Positions 54,256 to 63,958 are shown, numbered from the stretch's first letter. The stretch is DNA of 64,000 nucleotides from Desulforhopalus sp. (GCA_030247675.1 JAOTRX010000003.1:124001-188000); one strand, 5' to 3'. Notes: generated from the sequence alone by a model not told the origin. Translations and numbers: made by a program.

Positions 54256-55236
54256 TTATGGCAGGGCTTGGGTGAATAGCCGAACGATCTGGTCGTCGGC
54301 CCAGCTGTTGAGGCGCAGGTCTTTGAGAAAGCCACAATGGCCACCGTAGCGGGTTCTGGTAAAGGTCAGTGATGGCGGTTGGCCTATGGCGTCGAGGTCG
54401 GTTTTTCTGGTGATCGGGTCATCGTCCGAGGCGATGATGTGGGTGGGCATCGACATCTCCCTCAGCATCTCGCCCGTTAACCGGTAAGCCGAGAAGTATT
54501 CAAAGGTGGTGCGGTAATCGGTATGGCGCGGCACGAAATAGTCGTGCATGGCGGCCAGCGAACGCTCCTGCAGCAGGGTCTCGTCGTAGCCCAGATCGGG
54601 GTAGAAGGCGAGTTTTTTGCGCAGGGAATTCTGCCATTTTCTGACAAAATACCGGTGGTAGAGGGGGTAGTTTTCCTCCATGTTGCTGGTGGCGGTAACC
54701 GGGTTGATGAGCGGGCAGACGACGGCAATAGCCCTCAGCTTGATGCCCGCCGCCGGCGCCTGCAGGCCGATGCGCAGGGCAAAATTGCCGCCCAGGGAAA
54801 AACCTACCAGAAAATTCTCGTCGCGAGGAAAGAGACGGTGGATCTCCGCCACCGCATTGACCGCCTCGGCCAGCCGCGTCGAATTAAAGAGGTTCCGGTT
54901 GAGATGATGGCTGTTGCCGTGGTCACGGAGGTTCAGGCGGAAGACGTCAAAGCCGTGGCGAAAAAGAGCCGCCCCGGCCGACAGGATGTAGGCGGAGTCG
55001 ATGCTCCCTTCCCAGCCGTGGATCAGGGTGACCAGGCCCTTCCTGTGGCCGTCGCCTTCGCTCACCGCCCCAAGGAGACGAACCCCGTCACCGCAAGCCA
55101 GGATATGCTCGGTGCTTCTCGCCAACAGATCCCTCGCCCGTGCTCTGGCAATCATTTTGCGCAGCCTGAGGCTGGTCAAGATGGTCTGGAGGTGGGGGTT
55201 GCGCAAGATTGCCGGCGGGTTGAAAGGGTGGTTCAT
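54256..55236 (-). CDS. YheT-family alpha/beta-hydrolase
   Basis: A 326-residue protein. It has N-P-H-L-Q-T-I-L near the start, L-I-H-G-W-E-G-S, the elbow G-F-S-L-G-G-N with its Ser, the acid in S-D-D-D-P-I and a His in Y-G-G-H-C-G-F, all as in E. coli YheT. The substrate of YheT-type hydrolases is not settled; esters of lipids are likely. The start at 55236 is chosen because it directly precedes the conserved N-P-H-L-Q-T; frames up to 55434 would run into the divergent amidohydrolase gene. Confidence 0.88.
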   Translation of the reverse strand: MNHPFNPPAILRNPHLQTILTSLRLRKMIARARARDLLARSTEHILACGDGVRLLGAVSEGDGHRKGLVTLIHGWEGSIDSAYILSAGAALFRHGFDVFRLNLRDHGNSHHLNRNLFNSTRLAEAVNAVAEIHRLFPRDENFLVGFSLGGNFALRIGLQAPAAGIKLRAIAVVCPLINPVTATSNMEENYPLYHRYFVRKWQNSLRKKLAFYPDLGYDETLLQERSLAAMHDYFVPRHTDYRTTFEYFSAYRLTGEMLREMSMPTHIIASDDDPITRKTDLDAIGQPPSLTFTRTRYGGHCGFLKDLRLNSWADDQIVRLFTQALP

Positions 55237-55352
55237 GGGTGAGATTGGGTGGTTAAGGTTGAGGGAAGGCGGCAAAAGATCGGCGCGCATCATACCAGGG
55301 TGGAAGGTTTTTGGCATCGCCGGAATTGCCGGCAAGGTGCAGGGAGGTGAGT

Positions 55353-56579
55353 ATGGCTGATACGGCGTTTCTCCGAGTTGGCTGGTTGATTGACGGCAGC
55401 GGCGGCCCGATCCAGGAAAATGTCTTGATAGCAATCAAAGACAGCCGCTTGGCAGCGATCGAGCCCTACGCCCCTGGCAATGGCATTGATCCGGCGCAGA
55501 TCACCGACCTGTCGCGCTGCACCATCTTGCCGCCCCTGGTTGACAGCCACCTTCATCTGTTCATGTCTGGGACCACCGACCCGGCAACCCGGGAGCACCA
55601 ACTGATTGCAGGTTATGACGAGTTGCAGCCGGTCATCAGCCGGCATCTGCAGGATCTCTTTAACCACGGGGTGCTTGCCATCCGGGATGGCGGCGACCGG
55701 GGTGGCTTTGCCCTTGCCTACAGGCAGACGAAGGCGATGCATCCGCAGATGATTGTCAAAACCACCGGCCAGGCCTGGCACGCGACCGGCCGTTACGGCC
55801 GCCTGATCGGCAGATGTCCCGGCGATGGCGAGAGCCTTGCCGAGGCCTTTGTCCGGGATGAGGACAAGGCTGACCAGGTGAAAGTCGTCAATTCCGGCCT
55901 GAACAGTCTGAAGGAGTTCGGCCGGGAGACAAAGCCGCAATTTTCTCTGGCTGATTTGGCTGGGATCGTCGAGGCGGCAGCCAAGCTTGGACGGAAGATC
56001 ATGGTGCACGCCAATGGCAGGGAGCCGGTGCGGCTGGCGGTGGAGGCCGGTTGTCATTCCATTGAGCACGGCTTTTTTATGGGCCGGGAGAACCTTGAGC
56101 GGATGGCCGACAAGGGCACCTTCTGGGTGCCGACGGTATTTACCATGAAGGCCTACGCCCTCAATCAGTTCGACCCAATGCTTGCCGACAGAAAGGTGGT
56201 GGAAAAAAACCTCGAACACCAGCTTGGCCAGCTGACATTGGCGAGACAGCTGGGCGTCAACCTTGCCCTTGGCACCGACGCCGGCAGCCTTGGCGTTCTG
56301 CACGGGGAGTCGATCATCGAGGAGATGAAGTGCTTTCTCAAAGCCGGCTTTAGTCTTGCCGAGACCGTGCGTTGTGCGACCAGCAATGGCGCCCGTCTTC
56401 TTGGTCTTGATGATTTTGGCCTGCTCACCAAGGGAAAGCCTGCAACCTTTCTGATTGCCAGGGGCGGGCCATCGCTGCTGCCGCGTAAACTCTCCTATCT
56501 GGAAGGGATCTACTACCAGGGTGCACCAAGCACGATGTACCGGAAAAATCCGGTTAAGCATGTAGCGGCGAGGGATTAA
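55353..56579 (+). CDS. Amidohydrolase-family metal-dependent hydrolase
   Basis: A 408-residue enzyme of the imidazolonepropionase/prolidase-like branch. Metal-site residues are H66-L-H68 in V-D-S-H-L-H, a Lys in V-K-V-V-N-S-G, His in M-V-H-A-N-G and S-I-E-H-G, and Asp in G-T-D-A-G-S. GGAGGTG just upstream supports ATG 55353. Substrate unknown; related enzymes act on cyclic amides, imidazolones or Xaa-Pro. It overlaps the end of the next gene by four bases (convergent). Confidence 0.88.
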   Translation: MADTAFLRVGWLIDGSGGPIQENVLIAIKDSRLAAIEPYAPGNGIDPAQITDLSRCTILPPLVDSHLHLFMSGTTDPATREHQLIAGYDELQPVISRHLQDLFNHGVLAIRDGGDRGGFALAYRQTKAMHPQMIVKTTGQAWHATGRYGRLIGRCPGDGESLAEAFVRDEDKADQVKVVNSGLNSLKEFGRETKPQFSLADLAGIVEAAAKLGRKIMVHANGREPVRLAVEAGCHSIEHGFFMGRENLERMADKGTFWVPTVFTMKAYALNQFDPMLADRKVVEKNLEHQLGQLTLARQLGVNLALGTDAGSLGVLHGESIIEEMKCFLKAGFSLAETVRCATSNGARLLGLDDFGLLTKGKPATFLIARGGPSLLPRKLSYLEGIYYQGAPSTMYRKNPVKHVAARD

Positions 56580-56869
56580 GCCGCACGGCAACGCATTCGA
56601 AAAATGCGGACGAGAAAAACAGCGATAATCCAGTACAAAAGTGCCCAGAAAACAAAGACCAATATCCATCCCAATGCATTCGGTGGAGGGATCATCCATT
56701 GATTGCCCTGGAATACCGGAAGTCCCAATATATCGACCGGCCAAAGTGGCAGGTAGATGGTGCCGGCGATGATGGCCGACAATCTATCAATTCCCAGAAT
56801 GGTGGACAGTGCAGCCACACCAAGGTGAATGGCTGAGAGGAGCGACCAGATTTGGATGGTTTTAGACAT
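56576..56869 (-). CDS. Small membrane protein of unknown function
   Basis: A 97-residue protein with about three hydrophobic segments (8-25, 30-50, 65-90) and a basic C-terminus (R-I-F-R-M-R-C-R), which should face the cytoplasm. No family is recognised. It is convergent with the amidohydrolase gene, overlapping by 4 bases. It may be an orphan gene. Confidence 0.6.
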   Translation of the reverse strand: MSKTIQIWSLLSAIHLGVAALSTILGIDRLSAIIAGTIYLPLWPVDILGLPVFQGNQWMIPPPNALGWILVFVFWALLYWIIAVFLVRIFRMRCRAA

Positions 56870-56917
56870 GTTTAGGATGGGGAGCAGTGACTTTGCCAGG
56901 CTTTTCAGGATGCCTGA

Positions 56918-57247
56918 TTACGGTGCGAACATCTCGGCGATAACTGATAAAACCTTGGACTGTATTTTTCGATCAATAACCCCAAGTTTTTGAACCAACC
57001 TCGTTTTATCGACAGTCCTGATTTGATCAAGCACCACTTGGCCATGCTTGCCCTTAAAAGAACAGCTTACCCGTGACGGATAATCCCGGCCCTTGGTAGT
57101 CATAGGTGCTACGATTACTGTGGCAATGTGTTGATTCATCTCGTCGGGTGAAATAATGAGACAGGGCCTCGTTTTACGAACCTCACTCCCTATTGTTGGG
57201 TCGAGAGCCACCAGATACACCTCAAAACGACTCACTACCACTGCCAT
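56918..57247 (-). CDS. mazF: MazF/PemK-type mRNA interferase toxin
   Basis: A 109-residue toxin of the PemK/MazF SH3-like fold. It has V-Y-L-V-A-L-D-P-T-I-G-S-E, the conserved K-T-R-P-C-L-I-I-S, P-M-T-T-K and the C-terminal L-D-Q-I-R-T-V-D-K-T-R-L. It cleaves RNA at short motifs and is held in check by the antitoxin encoded just upstream, which overlaps it by 13 bases. Confidence 0.94.
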   Translation of the reverse strand: MAVVVSRFEVYLVALDPTIGSEVRKTRPCLIISPDEMNQHIATVIVAPMTTKGRDYPSRVSCSFKGKHGQVVLDQIRTVDKTRLVQKLGVIDRKIQSKVLSVIAEMFAP

Positions 57248-57489
57248 TCGTTTTCATCCCATGTAGATTGGTTTACGAGTTCTCCGTCGAGGAGTTTTGC
57301 GTCTCCAGATGCTGCCATCGCTTCAAACTTCTCGCCCCATCCCTGGCGGGGGTGTGTTGCTGAGCAGATGATGATCTTTTTGTCTTCGACCTCAAGCTCA
57401 ACATCTGTACCCAAATGACATTGCTCGATAATGGCCTTTGGTATTCTGATGCCTTGCGAATTCCCGATACGAATAATACTTGTGCGCAT
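57235..57489 (-). CDS. mazE: MazE/AbrB-type antitoxin
   Basis: An 84-residue antitoxin. The N-terminal swapped-hairpin DNA-binding fold reads I-I-R-I-G-N-S-Q-G-I-R-I-P-K, typical of MazE/SpoVT-AbrB proteins. The acidic C-terminal half would wrap around the toxin. ATG 57489 with GGGAGG close before it is chosen over 57516. The promoter lies upstream and is probably autoregulated. Confidence 0.93.
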   Translation of the reverse strand: MRTSIIRIGNSQGIRIPKAIIEQCHLGTDVELEVEDKKIIICSATHPRQGWGEKFEAMAASGDAKLLDGELVNQSTWDENEWQW

Positions 57490-58133
57490 ATGTACCTCCC
57501 TTGTTTGGATGAGCACATTGTAATTACTTGAAGGGGGTAATTCAAGGATAATCTCTGCGAATTGGGAGAAGTGACTTTCTTCTTTCTTTTCCCATGCTAT
57601 GCGGCCAGGACACGAGCTTTGTGGTGAAACCTGGCTTTATGTTGTCCTTTTTGCTCTTAATAAAACAAGCACGAGGCATACCCTGCTCTATCTCCTAGAT
57701 GAAACCCTTTGGCACCATCAACCCTTGGCCCTGCTCAAGGATAATCACAGGCAGTTGTTTGGTGTCATCCCCATCTCTCAAGTATGACTACCTCTTTATG
57801 AGAATGCGGGTCATGCTATGACTTATAGGCATTAACTCATTCTCATAGACACCCTTGAAGTCAAGCCTGAAGTCAAGTCTGGCCCCTGTATATTCCAGTG
57901 CAGATATCTTTACTATTGCAGCTCTATACAATGACGGAATGTGCTTTCGGAAAATAGTCATTGTAAAAATAATATGTTAAATTACAATATCTTGCAAAAT
58001 AATGCTTGACAGGAAGTAAAGGAAGTGGAAGAGCATTGAGATGTGAGGAAATTTACTGAATAGGGACGAGGATCCAGGTGGTTACCGTAGATAGGCAGTT
58101 CGTATAATTACTTGTTAGTTCGGACGAACCATC
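57490..58133. other. Gene-poor interval between MazEF and the unknown membrane gene
   Basis: About 640 bases with no convincing gene. Near 57857-57890 there are repeated AAGTCAAGYCTG-type words followed by GCCCCTGTATATTCC, resembling scraps seen near RAYT/IS200 elements, though this is tentative. The last third is AT-rich and may carry the promoter of the next gene. Confidence 0.45.
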
Positions 58134-59387
58134 ATGCAGAAAGACACATACGTAAAGCTGGCAAGCCTAATATTGCTGCTTGCCGTGCTTTCGTCAAAAA
58201 TATTGCTTGAAGATTATCAGCAGAACCAGCGAACGCGATTGTTTGCTTATCTTGATTCAGTCGTTCGCTGTATTGATGTAATCAATGGAAACCCCATTGA
58301 TCGAGATACCACTCGAACGAGTAACGAGACTATCTCATCGATTATGCATTCAAAATGGCGATCACATTTAATAAATGATCCGCTTCTTATAATGCTTAAG
58401 GAGTATATTGGAAATGCCCCGCTCGTGCCTGGTTTTCATAATCTGTTTTATCGCAATCGTAGCCCTCTAGACCCTGATGCAAGTTTTGGTGTCACAAATT
58501 TCAATCTCACAACAGATTCAACGATTCCAACTAGAGTGTGGTCGACGAGCAGCAGTGGATATGGGAGCGGAATGTCACGGGCTAATAGATTCATTCTGTT
58601 GGTGCCAAGCCTAGATTTTGAACGTATCTCCCTCACCAACGAACCAATATTATTGGAACAGGGTGATGATGGTAAAATATTTGAGCTATCTATACCGCGA
58701 GCTATTAAGCCAATGTTGGAATATTGGGCTCTCCGACCTGCAAAAATGAAGACTTTTTTATCGGAAAATAATCATTCACCTCTTCCACCATATTCACCAG
58801 ACCTCCTAGAAAAAGGCAAAAGACTCGTGCAAAGCGGGTTGTTTCCAATGGTTGAGATGATGTCCTATGATCAGTTTCGAGCCGAGATAATCCGGCTTGC
58901 ATCAATCCAAAATGACAAGAGTTACTCGGACCAACAGCTTAAAGAGGCGCTAATCGAGTCATTACGAAGAGAACGGGCAACAATTAACGTTTTTGGTATA
59001 ACGTTCTCTCGTGATTTCTTTGCGTTAGTCTTTCCAATGGTCTATTTATTTTCAGGATATTCTATATTTCAAGCGGCTCGCCCACCTTTTTCCAAGCGAA
59101 AGACTCTGGTTCCGAGGGATAAGCTGGAACTATTGGTACTTATGTTCACCTTTTGCTTGATGATCGTAAGTATCGTCCCGATCGGGTTCGCCACGGTTCA
59201 ACATTTAACATTTCTTACGGCTACTGGGCTGCCCGAGCAACCTGGAATTGTAAAGTATATCGTTATATTGTCCCCTTTGTGTATGGGCTTCAGTCTCTTG
59301 GTGCATGGGTTATATCGTGAGACAAAAAGAATATTGTCTAACACGGCGCTCCACCGGATGCGAAAAAGCAACGCGCTGGTGAGCTAA
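58134..59387 (+). CDS. Membrane protein of unknown function, AT-rich
   Basis: A 417-residue protein. One membrane helix near the N-terminus (about 8-25), a ~270-residue external-looking domain, then three or four helices (about 298-320, 335-360, 372-395) and a short basic end. No motif is recognised. The gene is AT-richer than the core genes and uses codons such as ATA and TTA freely, suggesting transfer. It stands first in the accessory block that ends with the ABC-3C genes. Confidence 0.65.
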   Translation: MQKDTYVKLASLILLLAVLSSKILLEDYQQNQRTRLFAYLDSVVRCIDVINGNPIDRDTTRTSNETISSIMHSKWRSHLINDPLLIMLKEYIGNAPLVPGFHNLFYRNRSPLDPDASFGVTNFNLTTDSTIPTRVWSTSSSGYGSGMSRANRFILLVPSLDFERISLTNEPILLEQGDDGKIFELSIPRAIKPMLEYWALRPAKMKTFLSENNHSPLPPYSPDLLEKGKRLVQSGLFPMVEMMSYDQFRAEIIRLASIQNDKSYSDQQLKEALIESLRRERATINVFGITFSRDFFALVFPMVYLFSGYSIFQAARPPFSKRKTLVPRDKLELLVLMFTFCLMIVSIVPIGFATVQHLTFLTATGLPEQPGIVKYIVILSPLCMGFSLLVHGLYRETKRILSNTALHRMRKSNALVS

Positions 59388-59821
59388 CTCGATAAATCCT
59401 AGATCGAAGGAGGAGATTAGCCTATGTTCGTTCTGGCACGATAGGCATTGGGGAGATAGATCAAAGGATGACGCTTTGGAGAAGAAGGAATAGCATGAAA
59501 CTTTAAGAGCAGGCCACAAGTGATCAACTCCTTGGGAGTTCACCCGTCCGGCATTCATCCTGATCAATGTCATATTGATGTGATGTTCATGGGAGATATG
59601 ACAAACTACTATATGAATGTACCGCGGGAGTGTATTGCTGAAGAAGACTCGTAGCACCTGCAGTTCACAGGAGGTGCCGATTTTTGCGCTGAAGCCAACA
59701 CCAGACCACTTAATTCCAAAGGTCAAAGCGGGCTGTTAACTGCCAGCTCGGCAGGCTAAATGTAGAGTATTGAAGGGAGTGATTAATCGCCGCACCTAAT
59801 GCCAAGTCCCGCTTTCTACAC
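59388..59821. other. Intergenic interval in the accessory block
   Basis: 434 bases with no recognisable gene, repeat or RNA. Short frames on the minus strand (59310-59726) overlap the end of the membrane-protein gene and lack pattern. Confidence 0.4.
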
Positions 59822-60214
59822 GTGGCCTACGCAGCCATTCTCACTGTTGTTGCCAGCGGCAGCATTCTCTATGTTGAGAGGAGTGAATCCAGCCGTGATG
59901 AAGCACTGCGTGAGCTTGCTGAAGTGCGGGCACTTGAAACCGGTACCAAGGCTCTCGCGGATACAACTGTCGGTTACGGCGATGACGGGGGAAATCGTGG
60001 TTTCATCCTTGCAGGAATGGCGTTCCTTGAGAAATACAAGGAACGGATCCCAGATACGTACGCGATGGCTAGGCGTTTCGCCGAAGATGGTGCAGGAGTG
60101 ACGAAGACGCCTGAGCCTGGTCAATTGCAGCAAGAGTTTTCACAACGCCGGAACTTGGATGACGGGGCAAAGGCGATGAGTGCACTACTCAGGGGCCTTG
60201 CCAAAGGGAAGTGA
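59822..60214 (+). CDS. Small protein with an N-terminal membrane helix, start uncertain
   Basis: A 130-residue frame from GTG 59822. It opens with a hydrophobic segment (residues 2-17), then is polar and helical (R-D-E-A-L-R-E-L-A-E-V-R-A-L-E), with a Gly/Asp-rich loop near residues 51-60. The coding pattern continues upstream for some 14 codons without a normal start codon (an ATG at 59799 is one base out of frame). The gene may therefore be frameshifted at its 5' end. No family recognised. Confidence 0.4.
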   Translation: MAYAAILTVVASGSILYVERSESSRDEALRELAEVRALETGTKALADTTVGYGDDGGNRGFILAGMAFLEKYKERIPDTYAMARRFAEDGAGVTKTPEPGQLQQEFSQRRNLDDGAKAMSALLRGLAKGK

Positions 60215-60359
60215 GATTGTACGAATTGCTGTCGACCAATAGCTCTGCAGTTGACGGCGGACCACGCTCGTGATGTCAGATCACAATCCTTGGCCACGCG
60301 CCTAAGCCCTCATGTTGTACGAATGAGACAAGAGAGGAAAAGGTGCCCCCTTTCCTCCC

Positions 60360-61538
60360 ATGATCCCAGAAACGGAGGAAAAAGCGTTGATTGCTGCAAA
60401 CACCTCGGCCGGAGGCCAGTTGGCGGGATACCTTTGGCAACCGGCAGAAGCATGTCTCCGCTGTCTCACCGAGGCACCCGAGGCGCTAATTCGAATTGAA
60501 GTTGACGACGACTTATCCGTCGCATCTCTTAGTGGAGAGGTGTGGTCCTGCGAGCAACTCAAACACAGTGAACTTGACCAGACTATCAGCGAAGAAAGCC
60601 CAATTTGGTGGAAATCGATAGATGCTTGGATGCGAGGGCCGACACCACAGACGGTGAAACTCCGTCTATTGACGACTGCTGCCCTCCACCTGGATTCGCT
60701 CTTAGCGTCCTGTTACCAACCCACCGCCGCGAGTCCTTGGGATGCTCTTCTGGACGAAATGGACAAACGAGCGAAAGATGCACCAAATCAGGAGCTCAAT
60801 AAGAAAGGAGTCTACCAACGGTGGATGGAACTCAGCCTTCAAGAACGCCGAAAACTTCTCACCCGAATAGAAATCGCATGTTCACAAGGCCGGTTAGCAG
60901 CGACTAACGAGAAACTTGATGAGGCTCTTATGGAGCAGCGTTCAGTTTCTCCATTGATTGTCGCACGTGTTCGCAAGTCCTATGTCGGCGCATTCATGTC
61001 CCGGCTGATGGCCTCTCTCGATTCCGGAGGATTCGAAATTAGTGTCCGCGAAATGAACAAAGAATTCCTTGACGCCCATGCGCGAAACGCAACGCCAGGG
61101 GTTTACGACTTCCCTGAGTTGGCATACAGTGCCGACGACATCAAGGCGCTACAAATAGAACATCATCAACATTTGATCCCGCAGCTTGCAGCCATTGATC
61201 GTGACCAACCCGATACCTTAACAAGGGCATTGGACAGCTGGTTCCGAGCTCGGACTCGAAGACAAGACTTCTTAGATGGATCTCCTCACGAAATTCAGGA
61301 TCTGGAAAGACACGACAAGGATCTCCGTACGTTCTGCGTTACCACTCACGAGGAATATGCCCCAGTTGTGGACTCAGAACATGCCAAAAATGTCGGTCGC
61401 CAAGTTCATGCTGCTTGCATGAAATACCAGCCCAGGCTCGGGCGATCTGATCCACCACTGGAATTCTCTCAAGGAAGCTACCACGAACTCAGCAATAGTT
61501 TGCGCGTGAGATGGAACCCATTGTACGGAGGGAAATAA
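60360..61538 (+). CDS. ABC-3C system C-terminal-domain (CTD) component
   Basis: A 392-residue protein resembling the third component of ABC-three-component conflict systems: an N-terminal G-x-x-Y-x-x-Q/W-type region (G-Y-L-W-Q-P-A-E-A-C-L), a beta-strand stretch that reads L-S-G-E-V-W-S-C-E-Q-L-K-H-S, W-W-K-S-I-D-A-W and a C-terminal helical domain ending R-W-N-P-L-Y-G-G-K. The SxExVQ-K-H pattern is typical of this class. The CTD is thought to act as sensor or effector controlled by the ATPase. Its stop is immediately followed by the next start, so the three genes form one operon. Confidence 0.8.
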   Translation: MIPETEEKALIAANTSAGGQLAGYLWQPAEACLRCLTEAPEALIRIEVDDDLSVASLSGEVWSCEQLKHSELDQTISEESPIWWKSIDAWMRGPTPQTVKLRLLTTAALHLDSLLASCYQPTAASPWDALLDEMDKRAKDAPNQELNKKGVYQRWMELSLQERRKLLTRIEIACSQGRLAATNEKLDEALMEQRSVSPLIVARVRKSYVGAFMSRLMASLDSGGFEISVREMNKEFLDAHARNATPGVYDFPELAYSADDIKALQIEHHQHLIPQLAAIDRDQPDTLTRALDSWFRARTRRQDFLDGSPHEIQDLERHDKDLRTFCVTTHEEYAPVVDSEHAKNVGRQVHAACMKYQPRLGRSDPPLEFSQGSYHELSNSLRVRWNPLYGGK

Positions 61539-62021
61539 ATGGAACAGCTGCTCGATACGGAAATCCATCAGGAACCGATGACGGTTGCAGTGGTTTTACA
61601 TTGGCTGGCCGAGAGCCACATGAAGGCACGGAGCCTCCAAGATGGGATCCTCATCCCTTGGGCAATGCTGGGGGTCGGGCTCGTTGCTACCAATTCCACT
61701 TTGGTAAAGTTGCCGACACAAAAGCAAAGTTTCACTGGGTGGATACGTGGAGAAGGGGCTCGTGAGTGGCGTGGCTACACAAAACATATTATCCTCGCGT
61801 GGAAAGACTCGTTCTGGAGGGCATTTGCGTTTGGTAGTGCTGCCGGCGTGCTATCCTTGAATAACGGCCGCCTTTGTTCTCAAGGAAAGATCTGCTCCCC
61901 AGACATAACGAGTTCTGCAGGAATCGTGAGAAGTGCTGCCCGAGCCATTGGGGGAACAATCGGAGCAGAACAAGATGACCTTCGTATCGCAAGCGCACTT
62001 GGATTGGAGTTCGAATCATGA
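61539..62021 (+). CDS. ABC-3C middle component (DUF6521-like)
   Basis: A 160-residue protein between the CTD and ATPase genes, in the position and size of the ABC-3C middle component. It has a helical start (V-A-V-V-L-H-W-L-A-E-S) and an end (R-S-A-A-R-A-I-G-G-T-I) that fit the DUF6521 pattern, where a small winged-helix-like protein bridges ATPase and effector. It begins right after the previous stop and overlaps the ATPase start by four bases (ATGA). Confidence 0.75.
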   Translation: MEQLLDTEIHQEPMTVAVVLHWLAESHMKARSLQDGILIPWAMLGVGLVATNSTLVKLPTQKQSFTGWIRGEGAREWRGYTKHIILAWKDSFWRAFAFGSAAGVLSLNNGRLCSQGKICSPDITSSAGIVRSAARAIGGTIGAEQDDLRIASALGLEFES

Positions 62022-63958
62022 GTTGGCGAATAAAGAGTCTCATCCTGTACCAGCGAGACGGAAATGACAAACGGGTCCTAAAATTCAACACCCATGGGGT
62101 CAATGTAATCACCGGCAATAGCCAGACAGGAAAATCCGCTGTTTTGGACATCCTCAATTACGTTCTCATGAGCAAATCGTGCCCTATTCCAAAGGGCATC
62201 ATCCGCCAAGCCGTATCACACGTAGGAGGACATTTCATCGGTCCAGATAGCGAATTAATAATCCTGCGTCCTCTCCCGGACCCTGGATCAAAGGTGTCTA
62301 CACAAGGATGGTACCAGTTAGGGAAGAGACTGACCTTTCCGGACGAAGTACCTGACATGGCGTCAAATCGTGAAGTCATTCGCGATGTACTCTCCTCGTT
62401 TACGGGAATCAGCGGTGCCGCTGTTCTTTCTAACCCAAAGGAACCGTGGCAGGCTGTCCAAGCAGAGGCAAACATTCGCCATGCTGCTCCTCTAATCTTT
62501 CAACCCCAAGACATTGTCGCCAACCGATATGTAAGCGTCCCCGGGTTAGATCTTGAAAATCATCGCAGACACATGCTTGACGCTCTTCCATTCTTACTTG
62601 GCATTGAAAATGCGGAGTTCCTTTCCGATAGGGTCCGACTTCGTCACCTCAAAGGAAAAATTCGCGAACTGAAAATGCGCGGACAGGAACGACAACGATT
62701 GCGTGCCAATACCTTCGCGCGAGGTCATAAGTTGTGGCTTGAAGCCCAAGGTGTGGGCTTGATAGATGGAAAGATACCAGAATCGGTTCCTGAACTTCTA
62801 GTGATGCTCCGTGATCTTCATGTTGACGACGAGAAGCGGTTCAATATTGCGACCGTCGTGCCGAATATCCGCGAACTAGAGGCTCGCGAACTGGATACTC
62901 GCAAGGCCGTGCAAAACCAACGGAAACGAATTAAGAGCTTGTTGGATTTTGAGCAGGCGGCTGAAATTCATCAGGATGTTGTTGCAAGGCAGATCAACAA
63001 ACTCTCCGTTGCAGACCTCCTACCCACAGCTTATGTTGGTGAAAATTGCCCAGTCTGTAACTCAAACACCTTTGCCACAGAGATCCACCGTGAACAATTG
63101 AAAATGACCCTGTCCTCTCTCGAAAACATTCGTGCCGTTCCCCTTAAGGTTGATGTTAAGGCAAGAAAGGCCCGCATTCGATTGGAGGAGGACTTGGTCC
63201 CGTTGGAGGAAGCACATGAAGCTGCTAGGGCCAAACTTCGCGATGCAGTTGCAGTCATCTCCAAAAATGCAAAGTGGCTTGCGGGCGACAGAGCAATTGA
63301 CCGCCTACTCGGCAGAGTTGCGGAATATCTCCGCACGGTTGACATTGGTGACATGGATGATGAAGATGCGGGGCTGGCTGGCCTCATTTCAGAAGCTGAT
63401 AAATTACAGAAAAAGATCAATTCCATTTGGAAACGGAGAGAGAAAACACAAAACGAAATTGATACGCGTATGACCAGCTGGGCCAGACGTATGGAAGTCG
63501 AATTCAAAGAAGGAAATGCATCGATTTCTGTCGAAGACCTAGCGATCACAGTTCAAGTCGACCCGAACAGCGACGAAATGACTAGTTTATCAGAAATTGG
63601 GAGCGGTGCTAATTGGGTTTGCTACCATCTTGCAGGCATATTGGCCATCCATGACCACCTCTCCAAAAACGATTGTCCCGTCCCACGAACACTTCTTATA
63701 GATCAACCTAGTCAAGCATGGTTCCCAGAGGAGCTTAAGGATACGGACAAAGAAGGTAATTTGATCCCACGCAAATCCGAAGACGCAAACCGCGTACGCG
63801 ACATCTACCAGTTACTCAGCGAAATCAGCGCCCAGAACAAATTCTCTCAAATTATTGTGATGGATCACGCGAGGTTTGCTGACCAATGGTTTATGGATTT
63901 GGTTCGCTACGAATGGCGACATGGGAATAAACTCGTGCCAGAGCATTGGATACATTAG
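62018..63958 (+). CDS. ABC-3C system ATPase (DUF3732, SMC/Rad50-like)
   Basis: A 646-residue ABC ATPase. Walker A is G33-N-S-Q-T-G-K-S40; Walker B is L-L-I-D562-Q-P. Two coiled-coil arms lie between them, with a C344-P-V-C347 pair at the turn that could bind zinc in the way of a Rad50 hook. S-L-I-L-Y at the start and C-P-I-P-K-G-I after the P-loop are typical of DUF3732. In ABC-3C systems this ATPase is proposed to recognise invading nucleic acid and license the CTD effector. The last 42 bases of the window contain no further gene start that can be judged. Confidence 0.9.
   Translation: MSWRIKSLILYQRDGNDKRVLKFNTHGVNVITGNSQTGKSAVLDILNYVLMSKSCPIPKGIIRQAVSHVGGHFIGPDSELIILRPLPDPGSKVSTQGWYQLGKRLTFPDEVPDMASNREVIRDVLSSFTGISGAAVLSNPKEPWQAVQAEANIRHAAPLIFQPQDIVANRYVSVPGLDLENHRRHMLDALPFLLGIENAEFLSDRVRLRHLKGKIRELKMRGQERQRLRANTFARGHKLWLEAQGVGLIDGKIPESVPELLVMLRDLHVDDEKRFNIATVVPNIRELEARELDTRKAVQNQRKRIKSLLDFEQAAEIHQDVVARQINKLSVADLLPTAYVGENCPVCNSNTFATEIHREQLKMTLSSLENIRAVPLKVDVKARKARIRLEEDLVPLEEAHEAARAKLRDAVAVISKNAKWLAGDRAIDRLLGRVAEYLRTVDIGDMDDEDAGLAGLISEADKLQKKINSIWKRREKTQNEIDTRMTSWARRMEVEFKEGNASISVEDLAITVQVDPNSDEMTSLSEIGSGANWVCYHLAGILAIHDHLSKNDCPVPRTLLIDQPSQAWFPEELKDTDKEGNLIPRKSEDANRVRDIYQLLSEISAQNKFSQIIVMDHARFADQWFMDLVRYEWRHGNKLVPEHWIH

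Noticed and set aside
57599-57787. 62-codon plus-strand frame after MazEF
   Set aside because: No ribosome site, no family pattern and atypical residue use; treated as non-coding.
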